Assembly (NCBI GenBank): GCA_947462335.1
Contig: OX381704.1
Location: forward strand, 42,784,942-42,848,941
Direction of reading: 5' to 3'
Origin: Harmothoe impar
Lineage: Eukaryota; Annelida; Polychaeta; Phyllodocida; Polynoidae
DNA: 64,000 bases
Part shown: in pieces, positions 14,801 through 24,329 of the stretch
How positions within the stretch are numbered: the stretch's first letter is position 1
How the letters are laid out: each line of letters opens with the position of its first letter
Program-made: the position numbers and the translations under genes
Notes under the pieces: model-generated
Databases searched by the model: none
What the model was told of the DNA's origin: nothing
What the model saw: the letters and a program-made list of their open reading frames with translations, nothing else

Positions 14801-15386
14801 CCCAGACGGCCATGGCTTCCAGAGTTCTCCAGGGTCACCGAGGGGCTCGTTGGTGCCAGAGCTGCTCCGCCCGCATAACCTGCTCGACAGGACGCAGTCG
14901 TCGCCCATGCGTACTCTATCCGGAACGCTCGGGATGAGGGGGTCGCCGGGGCAGTCGAAGCGTGACCTGGGTGTGGGGAGTTCGGGGGATCTGCGGGATG
15001 CTCACGGGGCGATCAATCAGGCTGTGAGCACGACAACACTGGCGGAGCTCGTCATCCAGGAACAGCACGAGTCGGACAGTAGCGGTAGCGGCGCCGCAGC
15101 CGGTGAGACGGACACCCCTCCGTTGTCGCGGTCTCAGCAGCCTGTCATAGTCCACCATGCCGCTGAGCCAAGCACCAGTGCGAGCAGCTCCATGTATACC
15201 GGCATGTCCGGATTCTACTCGCCCCAACTCCTCCGCCCGCGCTCCCGCACACCCACGGAAACCCGCTCGATCTCTCCTCCGCCTACCCCGGGCAGACCCC
15301 GATCCCGAGACCGAACCGGACGAAGACTCAACACGCTCAGAGCACTACATGATAAAGCCAAATCCATGGACATTGTATTTATCTAG
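2770..15386 (+). CDS. PLEKHG7: PLEKHG7-like Rho guanine-nucleotide exchange factor (DH-PH protein), 15 visible exons, 5' incomplete
   Basis: Fifteen exons with GT-AG borders join in phase to 745 codons and a TAG stop (numbering from the first visible codon). Residues about 1-135 form a basic, Ser/Thr-rich N-terminal part with RKRSSVD. A DH (RhoGEF) domain spans about 164-365, beginning at KRREAVWELFRSE and containing the helix with LQLTDLLISPMQ. The linker EAKMKWLKNFERVQQIQ leads to a PH domain at about 411-546, with LLYEGPLTLVE, YLFLFDDILLLTK and a closing Trp helix (MWLSHL). A Ser/Pro/Arg-rich tail ends in DIVFI. Proteins of this family load GTP onto Rho-type GTPases at membranes and the actin cortex. 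The linker and PH pattern match my memory of vertebrate PLEKHG7 better than other PLEKHG members, so the symbol is by homology and PLEKHG5/6-type kinship remains possible. The intron phases agree at every junction, which makes the model strong. Confidence 0.85.
3109..3299 (+). CDS. PLEKHG7: PLEKHG7-like gene, visible exon 2
   Basis: The exon follows ctcttatgacag and ends at gtatgt, leaving one base (G). It encodes 63 residues, including RMGRKRSSVDLG and VKERQRKQLIKRNTIADF. The basic clusters with Ser (RKRSS) resemble sites for basophilic kinases, which is inference. It has no catalytic domain. Confidence 0.8.
3728..3752. promoter_or_regulatory. Two perfect CRE palindromes (TGACGTCA)
   Basis: TGACGTCA occurs at 3728-3735 and 3745-3752, with start points 17 bases apart, and the flanks are themselves mirrored (aatgacgtcac and gtgacgtcatt). 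This octamer is the consensus for CREB/ATF-family bZIP factors. An intronic enhancer role is inference. Confidence 0.4.
4177..4798. mobile_element. CACTG-ended MITE-like element, copy 1
   Basis: The element starts CACTGAAAACCCAGAG and ends in the inverted form GAGGTTTTCAGTG, giving terminal inverted repeats of about 11 bases. A second copy lies at 54325-54771 in the same orientation with the same ends and inner sequence. The right half is built of short palindromes of the kind GGTAGTCA and TGACTACC, and GGTCGTCATTATGACAACC. There is no transposase. The CACTG ends recall the CMC (CACTA/Chapaev) superfamily, but no clear target duplication is visible. Confidence 0.7.
5410..5447 (+). CDS. PLEKHG7: PLEKHG7-like gene, visible exon 3
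   Basis: This 38-base micro-exon lies between ttctttcag and gtaagt. With the G left by exon 2 it encodes ETKKLKVPSLFKL and ends at phase 0. Its size alone would be weak evidence, but both phase joins work. Confidence 0.7.
5789..5896 (+). CDS. PLEKHG7: PLEKHG7-like gene, visible exon 4
   Basis: Exactly 36 codons between gatatttcag and gtgagt, phase 0 at both ends. It encodes IEKKSHRSKDSLTLLTDV followed by a segment with LKPSAFRDTMLMCYK. This is the conserved region just before the DH domain. Confidence 0.85.
6189..6347 (+). CDS. PLEKHG7: PLEKHG7-like gene, visible exon 5 (start of DH domain)
   Basis: 53 codons between tgttccag and gtaagt. After DVHWTDLVNC and an acidic linker comes KRREAVWELFRSETVFLVDY, which fits conserved region 1 of DH domains (a helix with the E-L-x-x-[ST]-E pattern). 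CR1 contributes to the GTPase-binding face. Confidence 0.92.
6903..6998 (+). CDS. PLEKHG7: PLEKHG7-like gene, visible exon 6
   Basis: 32 codons between cctcattttcag and gtaagt, phase 0. It encodes CFLEPLKKVSVEGHLMFAEP and then QDLFGNLDELCY. The D-x-x-x-L-F-x-N-x-x-E-L pattern is typical of DH domains after CR1. Confidence 0.9.
7568..7669 (+). CDS. PLEKHG7: PLEKHG7-like gene, visible exon 7
   Basis: 34 codons between ttgtcttatag and gtaggt. It encodes VSYTFCRDFINLLLKEASPS, NFGRTEILIQALTR. The exon itself begins with GTAAG, so the AG just before it must be used as the acceptor. The frame and phase (0/0) support this choice. Confidence 0.85.
7856..7972 (+). CDS. PLEKHG7: PLEKHG7-like gene, visible exon 8
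   Basis: 39 codons between gtgtcattttag and gtaagc. It encodes YCQLSRDGEVYHNYCLNYSK and AMNHMEQLRKKDDWLEFEK. The Y-x-x-Y-C-x-N-Y-x-x-A segment is the CR2-type element of DH domains. Confidence 0.92.
8503..8677 (+). CDS. PLEKHG7: PLEKHG7-like gene, visible exon 9 (CR3 of DH domain)
   Basis: 58 codons plus one base between ctgttgtttcag and gtaagt. It carries the long CR3 helix: LQLTDLLISPMQHCTKVPLL. The usual P-[MLQ]-Q-R and K-Y-P-L-L-L positions read Q-H and K-V here, an Arg to His and a Tyr to Val change. An earlier cryptic gtaagt at 8606 lies inside the exon and is read through. Confidence 0.92.
9268..9383 (+). CDS. PLEKHG7: PLEKHG7-like gene, visible exon 10 (DH-PH linker)
   Basis: The exon follows gaatattacag and ends at gtaagt. 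Its first two bases complete a Lys codon. It encodes NLEAKMKWLKNFERVQQIQQ and QIIWQPITELEPRAFIPE. This linker is the segment most reminiscent of vertebrate PLEKHG7 (the K-W-L-x-N-F and F-I-P-E landmarks). Confidence 0.9.
9838..9931 (+). CDS. PLEKHG7: PLEKHG7-like gene, visible exon 11 (PH domain start)
   Basis: 31 codons plus one base between tatcccgagcag and gtaagt. It encodes FLKTSLCRQPCERLLASPKR and QLLYEGPLTLV. The L-L-Y-E-G-P-L-T-L segment is the first beta strand of a PH domain. Confidence 0.88.
9932..10899 (+). other. Intron 11 of the PLEKHG7-like gene
   Basis: A 968-base AT-rich intron. No repeat or exon was recognised. Confidence 0.7.
10900..10982 (+). CDS. PLEKHG7: PLEKHG7-like gene, visible exon 12 (PH domain)
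   Basis: The exon follows ttttgtttacag and ends at gtacat. Joined to the previous G it gives EISKTVDMYLFLFDDILLLT and KVKKPPRK. Y-L-F-L-F-D-D-I-L-L-L-T-K is the PH-domain core of Dbl-family exchange factors. Confidence 0.93.
11233..11262 (+). other. G-rich tract able to form a G-quadruplex
   Basis: Within intron 12, runs of five, five and six or more G are followed by GGTGGTGG within 30 bases, on the coding (non-template) strand. Four or more G-runs with short loops is the accepted pattern for G-quadruplex potential. Whether it forms or matters is unknown. The rest of this 471-base intron (10983-11453) shows nothing else. Confidence 0.45.
11454..11595 (+). CDS. PLEKHG7: PLEKHG7-like gene, visible exon 13 (PH domain)
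   Basis: 47 codons plus one base between tttgatttttcag and gtgtgt. A Ser/Gly-rich loop (GDSNSVISGRGSAS) leads into AVFVVYRQPIALDRFTLHDV. The loop sits between PH beta strands 3 and 4. Y-x-x-P-I-x-L-D-R-[FL] is a common PH strand in this family. Confidence 0.9.
11596..13162 (+). other. Intron 13, with a GC-richer open stretch before exon 14
   Basis: The first kilobase is AT-rich. From about 12480 the DNA becomes GC-rich, with many TGACGT, TGACGTA and CACGTG motifs (12690-12810). From 12979 it stays open in the same frame as exon 14 for 61 codons before the acceptor at 13161-13162. I treat it as intron because the spliced phase is correct and the PH domain reads without it. An alternative internal promoter or exon is possible. 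Confidence 0.5.
13163..13260 (+). CDS. PLEKHG7: PLEKHG7-like gene, visible exon 14 (PH domain end)
   Basis: The exon follows gcctttctgcag and ends at gtaggt, phase 0. It encodes (A)NGLRHAFVLVQISRFQQII and GVYTLQAPSETAK. L-R-H-A-F-x-L-V and Y-x-L-Q-A-x-S-E-x-x-K are the last PH strands. Confidence 0.92.
13261..14738 (+). other. Intron 14 of the PLEKHG7-like gene
   Basis: A 1478-base, very AT-rich intron with TA-rich patches at about 13866-13945. No gene or repeat family was recognised. Confidence 0.7.
14739..15386 (+). CDS. PLEKHG7: PLEKHG7-like gene, terminal coding exon
   Basis: 215 codons and a TAG after tgtgtctttcag. It opens with AMWLSHLKDAQDKYKEACLK, the closing PH helix with its invariant Trp. 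A low-complexity Ser/Pro/Arg/Gly-rich tail follows, with several S-P and S/T-P sites (for example SSPGSPRGS, SRSRTPTE-like runs and PPPTPGRPRSRDR). The protein ends KSMDIVFI. The last three residues (V-F-I) fit a class II PDZ-ligand pattern, which is inference. The exon is markedly GC-richer than its introns. Confidence 0.92.
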   Translation, partial: AMWLSHLKDAQDKYKEACLKNPDGHGFQSSPGSPRGSLVPELLRPHNLLDRTQSSPMRTLSGTLGMRGSPGQSKRDLGVGSSGDLRDAHGAINQAVSTTTLAELVIQEQHESDSSGSGAAAGETDTPPLSRSQQPVIVHHAAEPSTSASSSMYTGMSGFYSPQLLRPRSRTPTETRSISPPPTPGRPRSRDRTGRRLNTLRALHDKAKSMDIVFI

Positions 15387-17309
15387 TAGTAGCTGACGAG
15401 CAGCTCTGAGCAGCTCTGAGCAGCTCGTCCCTACAGCTGGTCGGTCTCTTATAAAAGCAGTAACAGCCGATTGGTACTGAAAGGATGTCTGTAGCGGGCT
15501 ATATCACTCACTTCAGGCCATGCCATCAAAAGCTCAGCCAGCGCTCCTCTCGATTCTAGATTACTTAAGTTCGTAAAACAGGAAAACGAAATCTACTTAA
15601 TATGATTGACGGTTCGGTGGACCAGCGAGTGTTGAAAACAAAGTACAACATACTAGTCGCACTGCTCGAATATTGCGGTCCTAGTCATGGCTTTAATTTG
15701 TGGCCAGCCCTCATAACTCAGGGAAAGGAATCTTTCTAAGAGGAAAACGTATTTCAAAATGACACAATTTCTGGAACAGTGTACAGATTTCATTGTTCTG
15801 GTGAGAAATTAGTTTTCTCTTTTCTACCAAGCTCAGCCTGCCAAAATACACGCATTGCTTTTTCTCAGAGGGCTTGGGTCTATGATAGCACGTGCTCATC
15901 ATCTTACCTTCTAGGACAAATGTCTATAGACTTATCAAGATAATCCCATTAAATCAGTCAATTATCTTCAAAACAATGCTTCTGCTCTCGTCTTACTGAT
16001 ACGAAACCTTCCCAAAAGCAGACAGAACCCTGGAGAGGTGGTGCAAATAAAAGAGCTATATCGTGGCAGTAATACATACATACATATATACAGACAGAAC
16101 CTACGACGTTCCCTCTACGACCAACTGTTTCAAAACCAAGGTGCTATTTTTGAAGATTCATATTTTTGTGGATTGACGCTATACAGTTGTGTCGTGAAGA
16201 GAGAGGCTTCAGAGAACAAGACGATCACTCATGCACAAGTGAGGTTTGGTTCACATGAGTCCAATGGACCAGAAACTACTTTAATCTGATAATGGTTGGA
16301 TTCGGTTGGATGATGTTGCAGATCATCACACTGATCCCGACTGTCGTCTACTCACTGCGGACGTTCAGTGCCCCCGTTCCCGACTACAGCTCTCGTGGTT
16401 GGCGTGAGTCAGTGTGATTTGACATACGGATAGGACACAAACAAAAGCAGAACTTACCAAAAAAAAGAAGGAAATACCAATTGGAGAAAACAGCCCCGTC
16501 TTGTCGTCGTATTTGTGTTTCCCAAAAGCCATACCGGGTGCCGCCGCCCGCTGTGTATGTGCGTGTGTGCATGTATCAGAGTCTGTGTTGGAGTGTCCTG
16601 TGCGTCGTCAAACGTCGCCTTACTTTTTTATCAATACGGGTGAGCATAGTGTAAATTATCGTGGTGAGATGCTATGGGTATATGTGGTTATACAGAGTAT
16701 ATAGTGACATTGCTACGGACCCGTCTTCGTCTTATATTATGATATATGATGCTGCGTGCAGTAAATATGTGCTGTTTATAGTCGTTGGTGCTAGATGCCA
16801 ATAGAGGGGCGCTGCTGGTGGCGACACCTTACGGGGCTCCTCTCAATGCCAAACTCACCATGGGGACATGTCACTGGCTCCAGCCAGGATGTGCTTCAAT
16901 GAGGCCGTGAACGGAACGGAGGATACTGGGATGAAAAGACCATATTGACAAAACACACGGATACTTGAACTTTGCTGTACTCAATCTCGGTAGTTTTTAT
17001 TGTATTGTTGAAAAGTAATATCTTCCTATTTCAACACAAGGGCAGAAAGCAAAAGATCCCCTCCCCACCGTTTTACACATACCTAACTTTTGATGGTACA
17101 TCCAACACCTTGTAGGTTGGCAGTCCCTCTGTGCGCTACTTATAACACTTCAAAAGACATGGTGGCCAGAAGGGGTCAGGCCCTTGTTATTTTTTAGTAA
17201 AAAGGCAAGAAAACGAAGAAATTTTATTTGCCGGGAGGCAAATAAAGAACAAAAATCTCCTGTTGTCAACATGACCCGCATCCACAACGGAAGTTGGAGA
17301 GGCTGCGGC

Positions 17310-17445
17310 GCGTGCCCTCTGACGTTATGACGTAGTGACGTCACAGACGTCACTCTCACTGTTTTAGGCTGATGAATCCCTGCAGACCGGGCGTGTACAC
17401 ACCGCTTACGTCACAGTTACGTCACACCCTACGTCAAAGTTACGC
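17310..17445. promoter_or_regulatory. CRE-rich CpG patch
   Basis: Within 135 bases there is one perfect TGACGTCA (17336-17343) and many ACGTCA/TACGTCA half sites on both strands, in DNA otherwise AT-rich. This suggests a bZIP-responsive regulatory element or an unannotated promoter. No transcript start can be assigned. Confidence 0.35.
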
Positions 17446-18859
17446 CATTTCTGTAGGTAGCAGGCGACCTCCCCGCTTCGACGTTGTATCAAGTTCTGAG
17501 AAGGTGTTATTTTTCTGCACGGGCTACTGTCTGTCAGCATATGACTAATTAGATGTATTGACTTTATCACAGAGGGAGTACAAAATGACCTCATACACAA
17601 AATAGTTAGGCCTACCGGGGAATCTGCTCTTCTCAAAATGACCAATTGCAATGAAATAACTTTTGTTTTGGACATAATCACATCTGTTTATTATTAATGT
17701 TACTAATGCATGGTGTGACCTAAATGGCCGTAGTACAGCACATTGCCTTTATGATAAGGATAAATACAACACACATCAATGAAACATTAGGTATATTGGC
17801 CTTGCCTATCTAGTCATGGACCTTGAAGTATTTCAATATCATATAGCAGAGTAGGGTATGAATTTGGGCATTCCAATGTTATTACATATTAACAGTTAGA
17901 AATATATAGTGTAGCACTTATTGCCCTTTCTCGCAACCTAAGGGGAATAACATTCTATTTTAGATCAGATTTTCTTGCATTATCACTCACCTGTTCCGAA
18001 CCCTGTCAGGGATGGACGTAAGGGAATAGCAATAGTTGCACGCTGGCACAAGACTGAAGTCAAATATCAATCGTGTTTATATTTAGTAATATGTGATTAG
18101 GTCAGTTTACCTTGTATTTAACCAGAATATCTGTGATATTAAGTAATTTAGAGCCGCTTACATATCTACTGGGACACAAATATTACGGTTCAAATACAAG
18201 AATGAATTTCGCCATGCAGGGTTCCATGGAAGAAAAAGGTGTTATCCACAAACATAATATGTGACTGTACTGCAATAAATGTTTACGCTATGGTAAACAA
18301 AAGTAATATCAGAATTATAGTCTGCAACATATTATGTACTGCACCTGTAGTTTAAACATTGAAGAAGATTTATGTTGCTCTGAATTATAATCTGTACATA
18401 TGGAAGTGAAATGTTAAAGATCGTGTCAAGACTGCTTATGATCAAATCTAGTTTTGACAATGTTATTTGTTGACCTTTATCATACCAACAGTTCAATCCA
18501 AAGGGATACTTTTGCACAAAATTACTCTAGGGCACATCCTTCAACACAAATTGCAGAACATTGTGTAACACGCCATCTCAGAAATGGCAACCAACATGCA
18601 CCATGCTCTTATTTCTAAGCTTTTAGGTATATCATAGGGAGATGTTCAAACCTTTATATTTAAGCAGGTTGGTTATTTCCATGTTACTCAGTTTTGAGAT
18701 ATCTAGTTCAATGTCTAGAGATCCTTGACGTTGCGTTCTTGGTATTGGTCCACTTGATGCTCCCACCGCTACTTGACATTGCACATTCCAGTGATGTGAT
18801 GGTCAGATGAGCTTGTGTAAGTTGTGTCCCATGTGATCGAAAATGTTATTGACGCTATC

Positions 18860-18865
18860 AATAAA
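18860..18865 (+). terminator. Candidate poly(A) signal AATAAA
   Basis: AATAAA is followed within 30 bases by the T/GT-rich stretch cgttttctctgtc. It could end the 3' UTR of the gene stopping at 15386, but 3.5 kb is long and no other evidence links them. Confidence 0.3.
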
Positions 18866-18959
18866 AACATACAAAATGGTATCCTCGTTTTCTCTGTCTT
18901 TCTAACGTGAACATTAAGAAGATGCCCAGTGATAATATGGATTTGTAGTTATAAGCATC

Positions 18960-21389
18960 AGCATCAGCATCAGATAATAAAAGCGATGCGTTCCTAGTTT
19001 GGCGGTGAAAAGCTTAGTACAAAATTATCATTAAGTTGCTTTACGTGTTTTCCCATTCTTTAGAGATTAACCAGGCAATAGCCACTTATTCTCTTAACGT
19101 TAGAATTATATTCCCTGCAATCATCCCTTCCCCCTAAGAAGAGCATATATCCCGTGGTGTGGCCAGTACAGAAAGTGCGTTTGAATACTAGTTTCCAGAT
19201 TTGAGAGTTATATATCGGCGTAGTGTGATTTCAGTACTAGTAGACCCACCTACCTAGAATAACTTGGATCTGGATTTGGAAACTGAAGGTTCAGTACTAT
19301 AAAGTAATAGAACCACTTGAATAACTTGCATAACAACAAAAAAACAAGGCTCCTGGTGTTGCCACTGCATATAGTATACATGCTAGCATGAGATCTAGAC
19401 CATTGTAGTTTGCTTTATGACTGATCTTTTACGCTAGAGGGCAGGAGTGCTCCTAAACCGCTCCTCACAACTCCAGCATTGTAGCATTGGTTTCCCTCTT
19501 ATCCGCAAAGAAGCGTCATGTAGGGACAACAGTGAATATAAAACGAACTCATTCATTTATTTCTCTCTACATTTCTATTCATTTCTGATCATGCAGTATC
19601 CCGGGTGAAAAGAGAATTCTACTCAATATCACTTAACGGGAAGCCTAATATCATACCCATGAGACAAAATACTCCTGACAAAATCTGACGGGGATATTCA
19701 TTAAATCCATCAAGTGCTACACTACGTTTACAGCTCAATGTGATGGATCAATTTATGATATGTTTCCCTTAGAATTATACAAATACCACTATGAATGTCA
19801 AAGGCTTTACATGTAATTCTATTTCACTACATTTTACGACTGTGGGAGAATGGCAGGCAATAGGTTGTTTTATTACTTCGACTAAAACAACTGATATGCC
19901 ATGTTCAGACCTAAAGTACTATCCAGATGCAGCTTTTATGATAAAGGACTCCATACATGGCTTCTAAAGGTAATTATAATAATTGTTGAATTAATGGTGG
20001 GAATGCTCAACATGCAGCACATCTGTATGGTTTGGTAAGACCATGGATATGCATGAATGAATTACCAATTACCACAATCAATCAAATACCTATAGCCAAA
20101 GGTCCAGAAAGGTATGAACTAATACGATAACACCACATGAGAATATCAGTCACAATATCGGTAGTACATATTTGATGTTTGATGACGGTGCATTTTTCAT
20201 GACATTTTGCGGTTCACTAGTGATGTAGTATTTAAAGCTGCCATACTGCCTCAGATATATAGAACGTTCATTTTCTGCATATTATAAAGGGTCTCCTTAG
20301 TGCAGTGTACTGGTAAGATCTCAATCAAATGTGTGGCTTTTAACTGTGCTAAATTCAAAGATAAAGATGAGAAAAAATAGAATGCTTCCAGCATTCTTTT
20401 CAGCACTTAATTATATCAACAAGTTGGCGCCATCTGCAGTGTTGCACCAGGAAATAGTAGACTCTGTTGGTAAGATCAGCAATGCAAGACTTTCAGGAAG
20501 CAGTCCACTCAGTGCTGCCACCTGATGTCATTTTTTAACACTAACTTATCAAAGCCCACCAGAATATAAATAGTAGCTTGAATTAGAGTATTGTATTGCA
20601 CATATTAAGAAACTCTTATCAAAATAAATGACAGATTATAATAGGGAAAGGGTTATGCAATCATCTGAGATACAAATGAAGATAATATAGATTTGAGTGT
20701 GCCAAGTAGTATAGCAGCTTTAATGCTTTCCTAGCGCAGCCACTTTAGGTTTGCAGAAGCGATAAAGGAGAGCCTTCAGTCACCCACAGAAATAAAAAGC
20801 GATGCCTCTTGCAATAAAAACTGCACTTCATTTCTACCAAGGGTACTAAATATGCACAACAGAACAAGAAAGGAATATCTAACTCGACTAAAAAAGATTA
20901 ATACGGAATGGATTCAATCTGTTTACACAGACATACATATTCACAGGAGCACAGTAAGGCTGTGGAGCAGTTCGTAACCCTTTATAGCCGGCTTCCATGC
21001 TAAAAGATGTTTCCAACAACTGAGTCATTATTCTGAAGTTGCATTGTTGGTTTATTTGGGTGCTTTTTTGCCAAATTGATAATTTTTGTATCTTAAATTT
21101 AATTTGTTTATATACTATACTTGAGCTACTCTGGTACTGTATACTAAAAAGACAGTACTGTATATATGCGGTGCCGGTTTTACAGCGGTACTGCATAATA
21201 TCAGGGAAAGTGTTAACTAAGTCTGAATTAGCTCTTTCCTCCAAGATTATCATAGCAGCTCTGACACACACCAAAGCCATTTGACCAAAAGATTTGTGGC
21301 ACAGAAAATCAAGTTTGGTTAGTATGGAGTACAATCAAAACAGCCAGCATTTTGTTGGGTTCCTTCTAAATTCTACTGAATCGGATTAA
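18960..21389. other. No gene recognised
   Basis: AT-rich DNA. A short agcatc repeat lies at the left edge. Open stretches such as 20331-20525 have no splice context or familiar motif. Confidence 0.6.
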
Positions 21390-21403
21390 TAATTATTTAG
21401 CTT

Positions 21404-21526
21404 TGATGAGATATTTGCTGGACATTATGTCCCTAAACTACCAGATGCGATTCAGTTGGTCAACATCAAAGGCCGGAACGAACGTGCTGTTGGCCAGAGA
21501 GTCTGTAGTCGACCTATTCTACAAGG
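21404..21526 (+). CDS. Possible orphan exon
   Basis: After ttatttag (acceptor ending at 21402) one frame reads LMRYLLDIMSLNYQMRFSW and then STSKAGTNVLLARESVVDLF-YK, up to a good donor, gtatgt at 21527. The composition looks protein-like (M-R-Y-L-L-D-I-M and L-A-R-E-S-V-V-D-L-F-Y-K). I do not recognise the family. A possible next exon after catatcag (21589) would read ALDGSTVRLGLGLCTHSG before losing the frame. It could be part of an unseen gene, a decayed exon or chance. Confidence 0.3.
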
Positions 21527-21839
21527 TATGTCAGCCTTTGTCATCATCCCTACACATAGCATAGGTTTTGATGTTTAGTTCCATATCAGGCACTAGATGG
21601 TTCCACTGTGCGACTAGGCCTGGGACTGTGCACACATTCTGGGGCGATTGTGGACAACGGTTGACACACATTATAGTTGATGCAGACTACAGACGACCAT
21701 TCTGGCCTGTGGTCAAGATACTATCATACTGGACATACGTAATGCACCAGTACCGAGATGATAATTTTATGTGTTAAGCATGTGCTTAATAAATATCATA
21801 TTGGACAATAAAATATAATATTATTATAATATAATATTG

Positions 21840-23075
21840 CTGACAAGATACTACCATGGATACTACTACCGCAAAATGAAATATGTCCATATTGCACTAT
21901 TGCCACCGCAAAAATGGCAATTTCCTATGCTACTACCTCCAAACCCATTACAATGGCATTACAATAGTATATGTATCTATGCTACTACCTCCACCACAAA
22001 GATGACATTTGCTTATTACTACCTTCTGTTCCCCTGTACTATAATCGCCACCACCACAATGACATTGTCTATACTACTTCCTTACCAATAATACATTTAT
22101 CCATGCTACTACTACCACCACCAAGGTAACATTTGCCTATACTACTACCTTCTATTCTCCTGTACTATCACCACCACCAGAATGGAATTGCCTATCACTA
22201 CTTCCTCATCAATATTACATTTATCTATGCTACTACTGCCACCACAAAGGTGACATTTGCCTATATTACTACCTTCTATTCTCCTGTACTATAATGGCCA
22301 CCACCACAATGACATTGCCTATACTAATACCTCATCATTATTACATTTATCTATGCTACTACCGCCACCACAAAGGTGACATTTGCCTATACTACTACAT
22401 CGTATTCCCCTTTACTGCCACCATCACCAAATGACACTCCCTATAGTATACTGCCTGAATTTAACAAATATTACATTTATATACCACCACTACCACTACC
22501 ACCACATGTTAAGTGGCATTTGTCTATACTACTAATCCAAGTGCCCAGTTGCGTATACTACCATAGTCAAAAATAGCTTTCCCACTGGCAACACTCAAAA
22601 TGCCATTTTCTCTGTAGAACTAACATCACCAAAACGTCAACTTTCTACTGCTACCATAGACTCAAAGTTTCATATACTCACCATTCCAAAAATGACAATT
22701 CCTTATACTACTACCTTCACTAAATGACATTTGGTGGATAATAATATTATTACCACCACCAACATGACATTTCTGTATACTACTGCCTTCACCAACATGA
22801 TTTTCCTCGATACTTCCATTACCCAAATTACTATATTAACCATAGTGACATTCCTATACTCCCACTACAAAAGTGATATTTCATTACACTATTAACTTCG
22901 CCAACATGTCATTTTGCAATACTACTTCCTTCACCATAATGATATTTCACTATACTACTGTCACCACCCCTGCTATGAACTATTATAATGTTACTTCATT
23001 TACTAAATAGAATGGAGTTAATGTATACATGCTACTGCCTTAATCAAAATGACATTTCTCTATGCTGAGACCATT
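21840..23075. repeat. Degenerate tandem array rich in actacc/accacc
   Basis: Irregular units of about 40-60 bases recur more than fifteen times, each like tactactaccttcaccaaa followed by atgacatttgcctata. The array is strongly asymmetric, C/A/T with few G on the + strand. It looks like an old minisatellite. The ORFs in it are by-products of low complexity. Confidence 0.75.
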
Positions 23076-23137
23076 TACACTGTAAAAAGCTGATAAAAAG
23101 ATAGAAATAAAATACTATATTTTCCATTGTAAATGTA

Positions 23138-23152
23138 CAGTAGATTCTACTG
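23138..23152. repeat. Palindromic motif CAGTAGATTCTACTG, copy 1
   Basis: The same 15-mer occurs at 49835-49849 with related flanks (an AATACYATATT-like sequence upstream and tctacac downstream). The two sites are therefore copies of one dispersed repeat of at least 60 bases. Confidence 0.5.
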
Positions 23153-23549
23153 CTTATCTACACTAATTACCTTTCTGAATAATTATGACCACCATTTTAT
23201 AAAATGTATTCTGTTGTCCTTGGCGTGCCTATTCGAGATGCACTCTTATCTCAAATCCATTTAGCTACGTGTATCAACAACAGGCAGAAGTTATAAGAGT
23301 GAATATTTGCGATGTCGAATATATTGTACCTCAGTATCTTCCACTTCTGGCCAAATCAATCTGAAGACTGTCTGATAAAAGAAAAGGAAATTAAACTGAT
23401 TAGTTCGGTTGAGTCTATTGAGTCACTCACGTACCTATCCGAATGTAGAAAAAGAAACGCCTGAAGAGGTGAATTGATTCATTCATGAAATCGCAAACAA
23501 AAATCAAATCCTATTTGGGGTTGATTCAGTGGGAGAAGTCGGCTGGGCA

Positions 23550-23780
23550 ATGTGATGGTGTTGAGTCAGTCCCACGATCAGCTGTACACAATGGCCGTGA
23601 CAGTAAAAATGTCGTCTGCTCGATTCGATTCTAATCTCGCGAGACTCTCCATCTTCTCGCATTGCCACCGCGCGGGATGCGGCGGCACAATAGAGGAGGC
23701 TGATAGAGGAATGCGCACGCATGGAGACACTATCACATGATCTGTGGTCACGTGATAAATGTGTGACTTAACGTGACGCC
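23550..23780. promoter_or_regulatory. CpG-rich promoter-like patch with TCTCGCGAGA
   Basis: A perfect TCTCGCGAGA palindrome lies at 23635-23644 in a stretch that is unusually CpG-rich for this region, with CACGTG at 23751 nearby. In animals this 10-mer marks promoters of broadly expressed and often divergent genes. Open frames exist on both strands, but no exon could be confirmed. Confidence 0.35.
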
Positions 23781-24329
23781 GGCTAGATGGACGTTGGGTG
23801 GGTGCGCATGTAGCTCCAAAGGCAAGTGTAGAGGTGTTTATGGAAAGCCCACTGATGAAGGCGATAGATTACGACCATAGACATAGAATTCCAATATGGA
23901 TAATTTCTTCATTTGTAGCCAGGTCTTTTGATAATTGAATACGATTATCCCATGCATGGTATCTAACATAATGAACACCTGTTAAGCTGTGCCATATAAT
24001 ATGTCTGTCTCCGTTTCCCGAGTTTATTGCTGACATAAATTCACGGGAGATCAATATTATACTCTTCCAGACTTGGGGGAGGGGAGGGGAGGGCTACCTA
24101 CACCCCATACACCCACCCCAATCCATATACGTATAATGGAGGCCTATCGCATCTCTCTCCAGCACCTTGCTTTATACTGGCCAGTGTTACCATTGTAAGT
24201 ATGGTCATCATTCATGGGCAGGACAGGACGGGATCTGGCTTATACAGCTGGTCCCAAAGCAACCCCTCAATACGCTGGGCGCCAGTAAAAAGGATGGATC
24301 TTTTCAGGCCAAACTTTCAAGAGAGAGAG

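Larger units (their letters stand above)
15387..18959 (+). other. Probable 3' UTR and flank of the PLEKHG7-like gene
   Basis: No coding exon follows the stop. A short tandem of gagcagctct lies at 15397-15427. AATAAA occurs at 16046, 18274 and 18860. The last is followed by a T/GT-rich stretch (cgttttctctgtctttc) and looks most like a real poly(A) signal, which would make a 3.5-kb UTR. A CRE-rich patch at 17310-17445 lies inside. Confidence 0.4.

Noticed and set aside
14916..15227. Minus-strand frame opposite the last PLEKHG7-like exon
   Set aside because: It arises from the GC-rich composition of the coding exon; no motif and no splice context.
20888..21334. 148-codon minus-strand frame
   Set aside because: Long but AT-rich with low-complexity reading, Cys/Tyr/Ile-rich as expected from chance, and no splice or motif support.
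21837..22576. Thr/Pro/Tyr-rich frames in the actacc array
   Set aside because: By-products of a degenerate tandem repeat.
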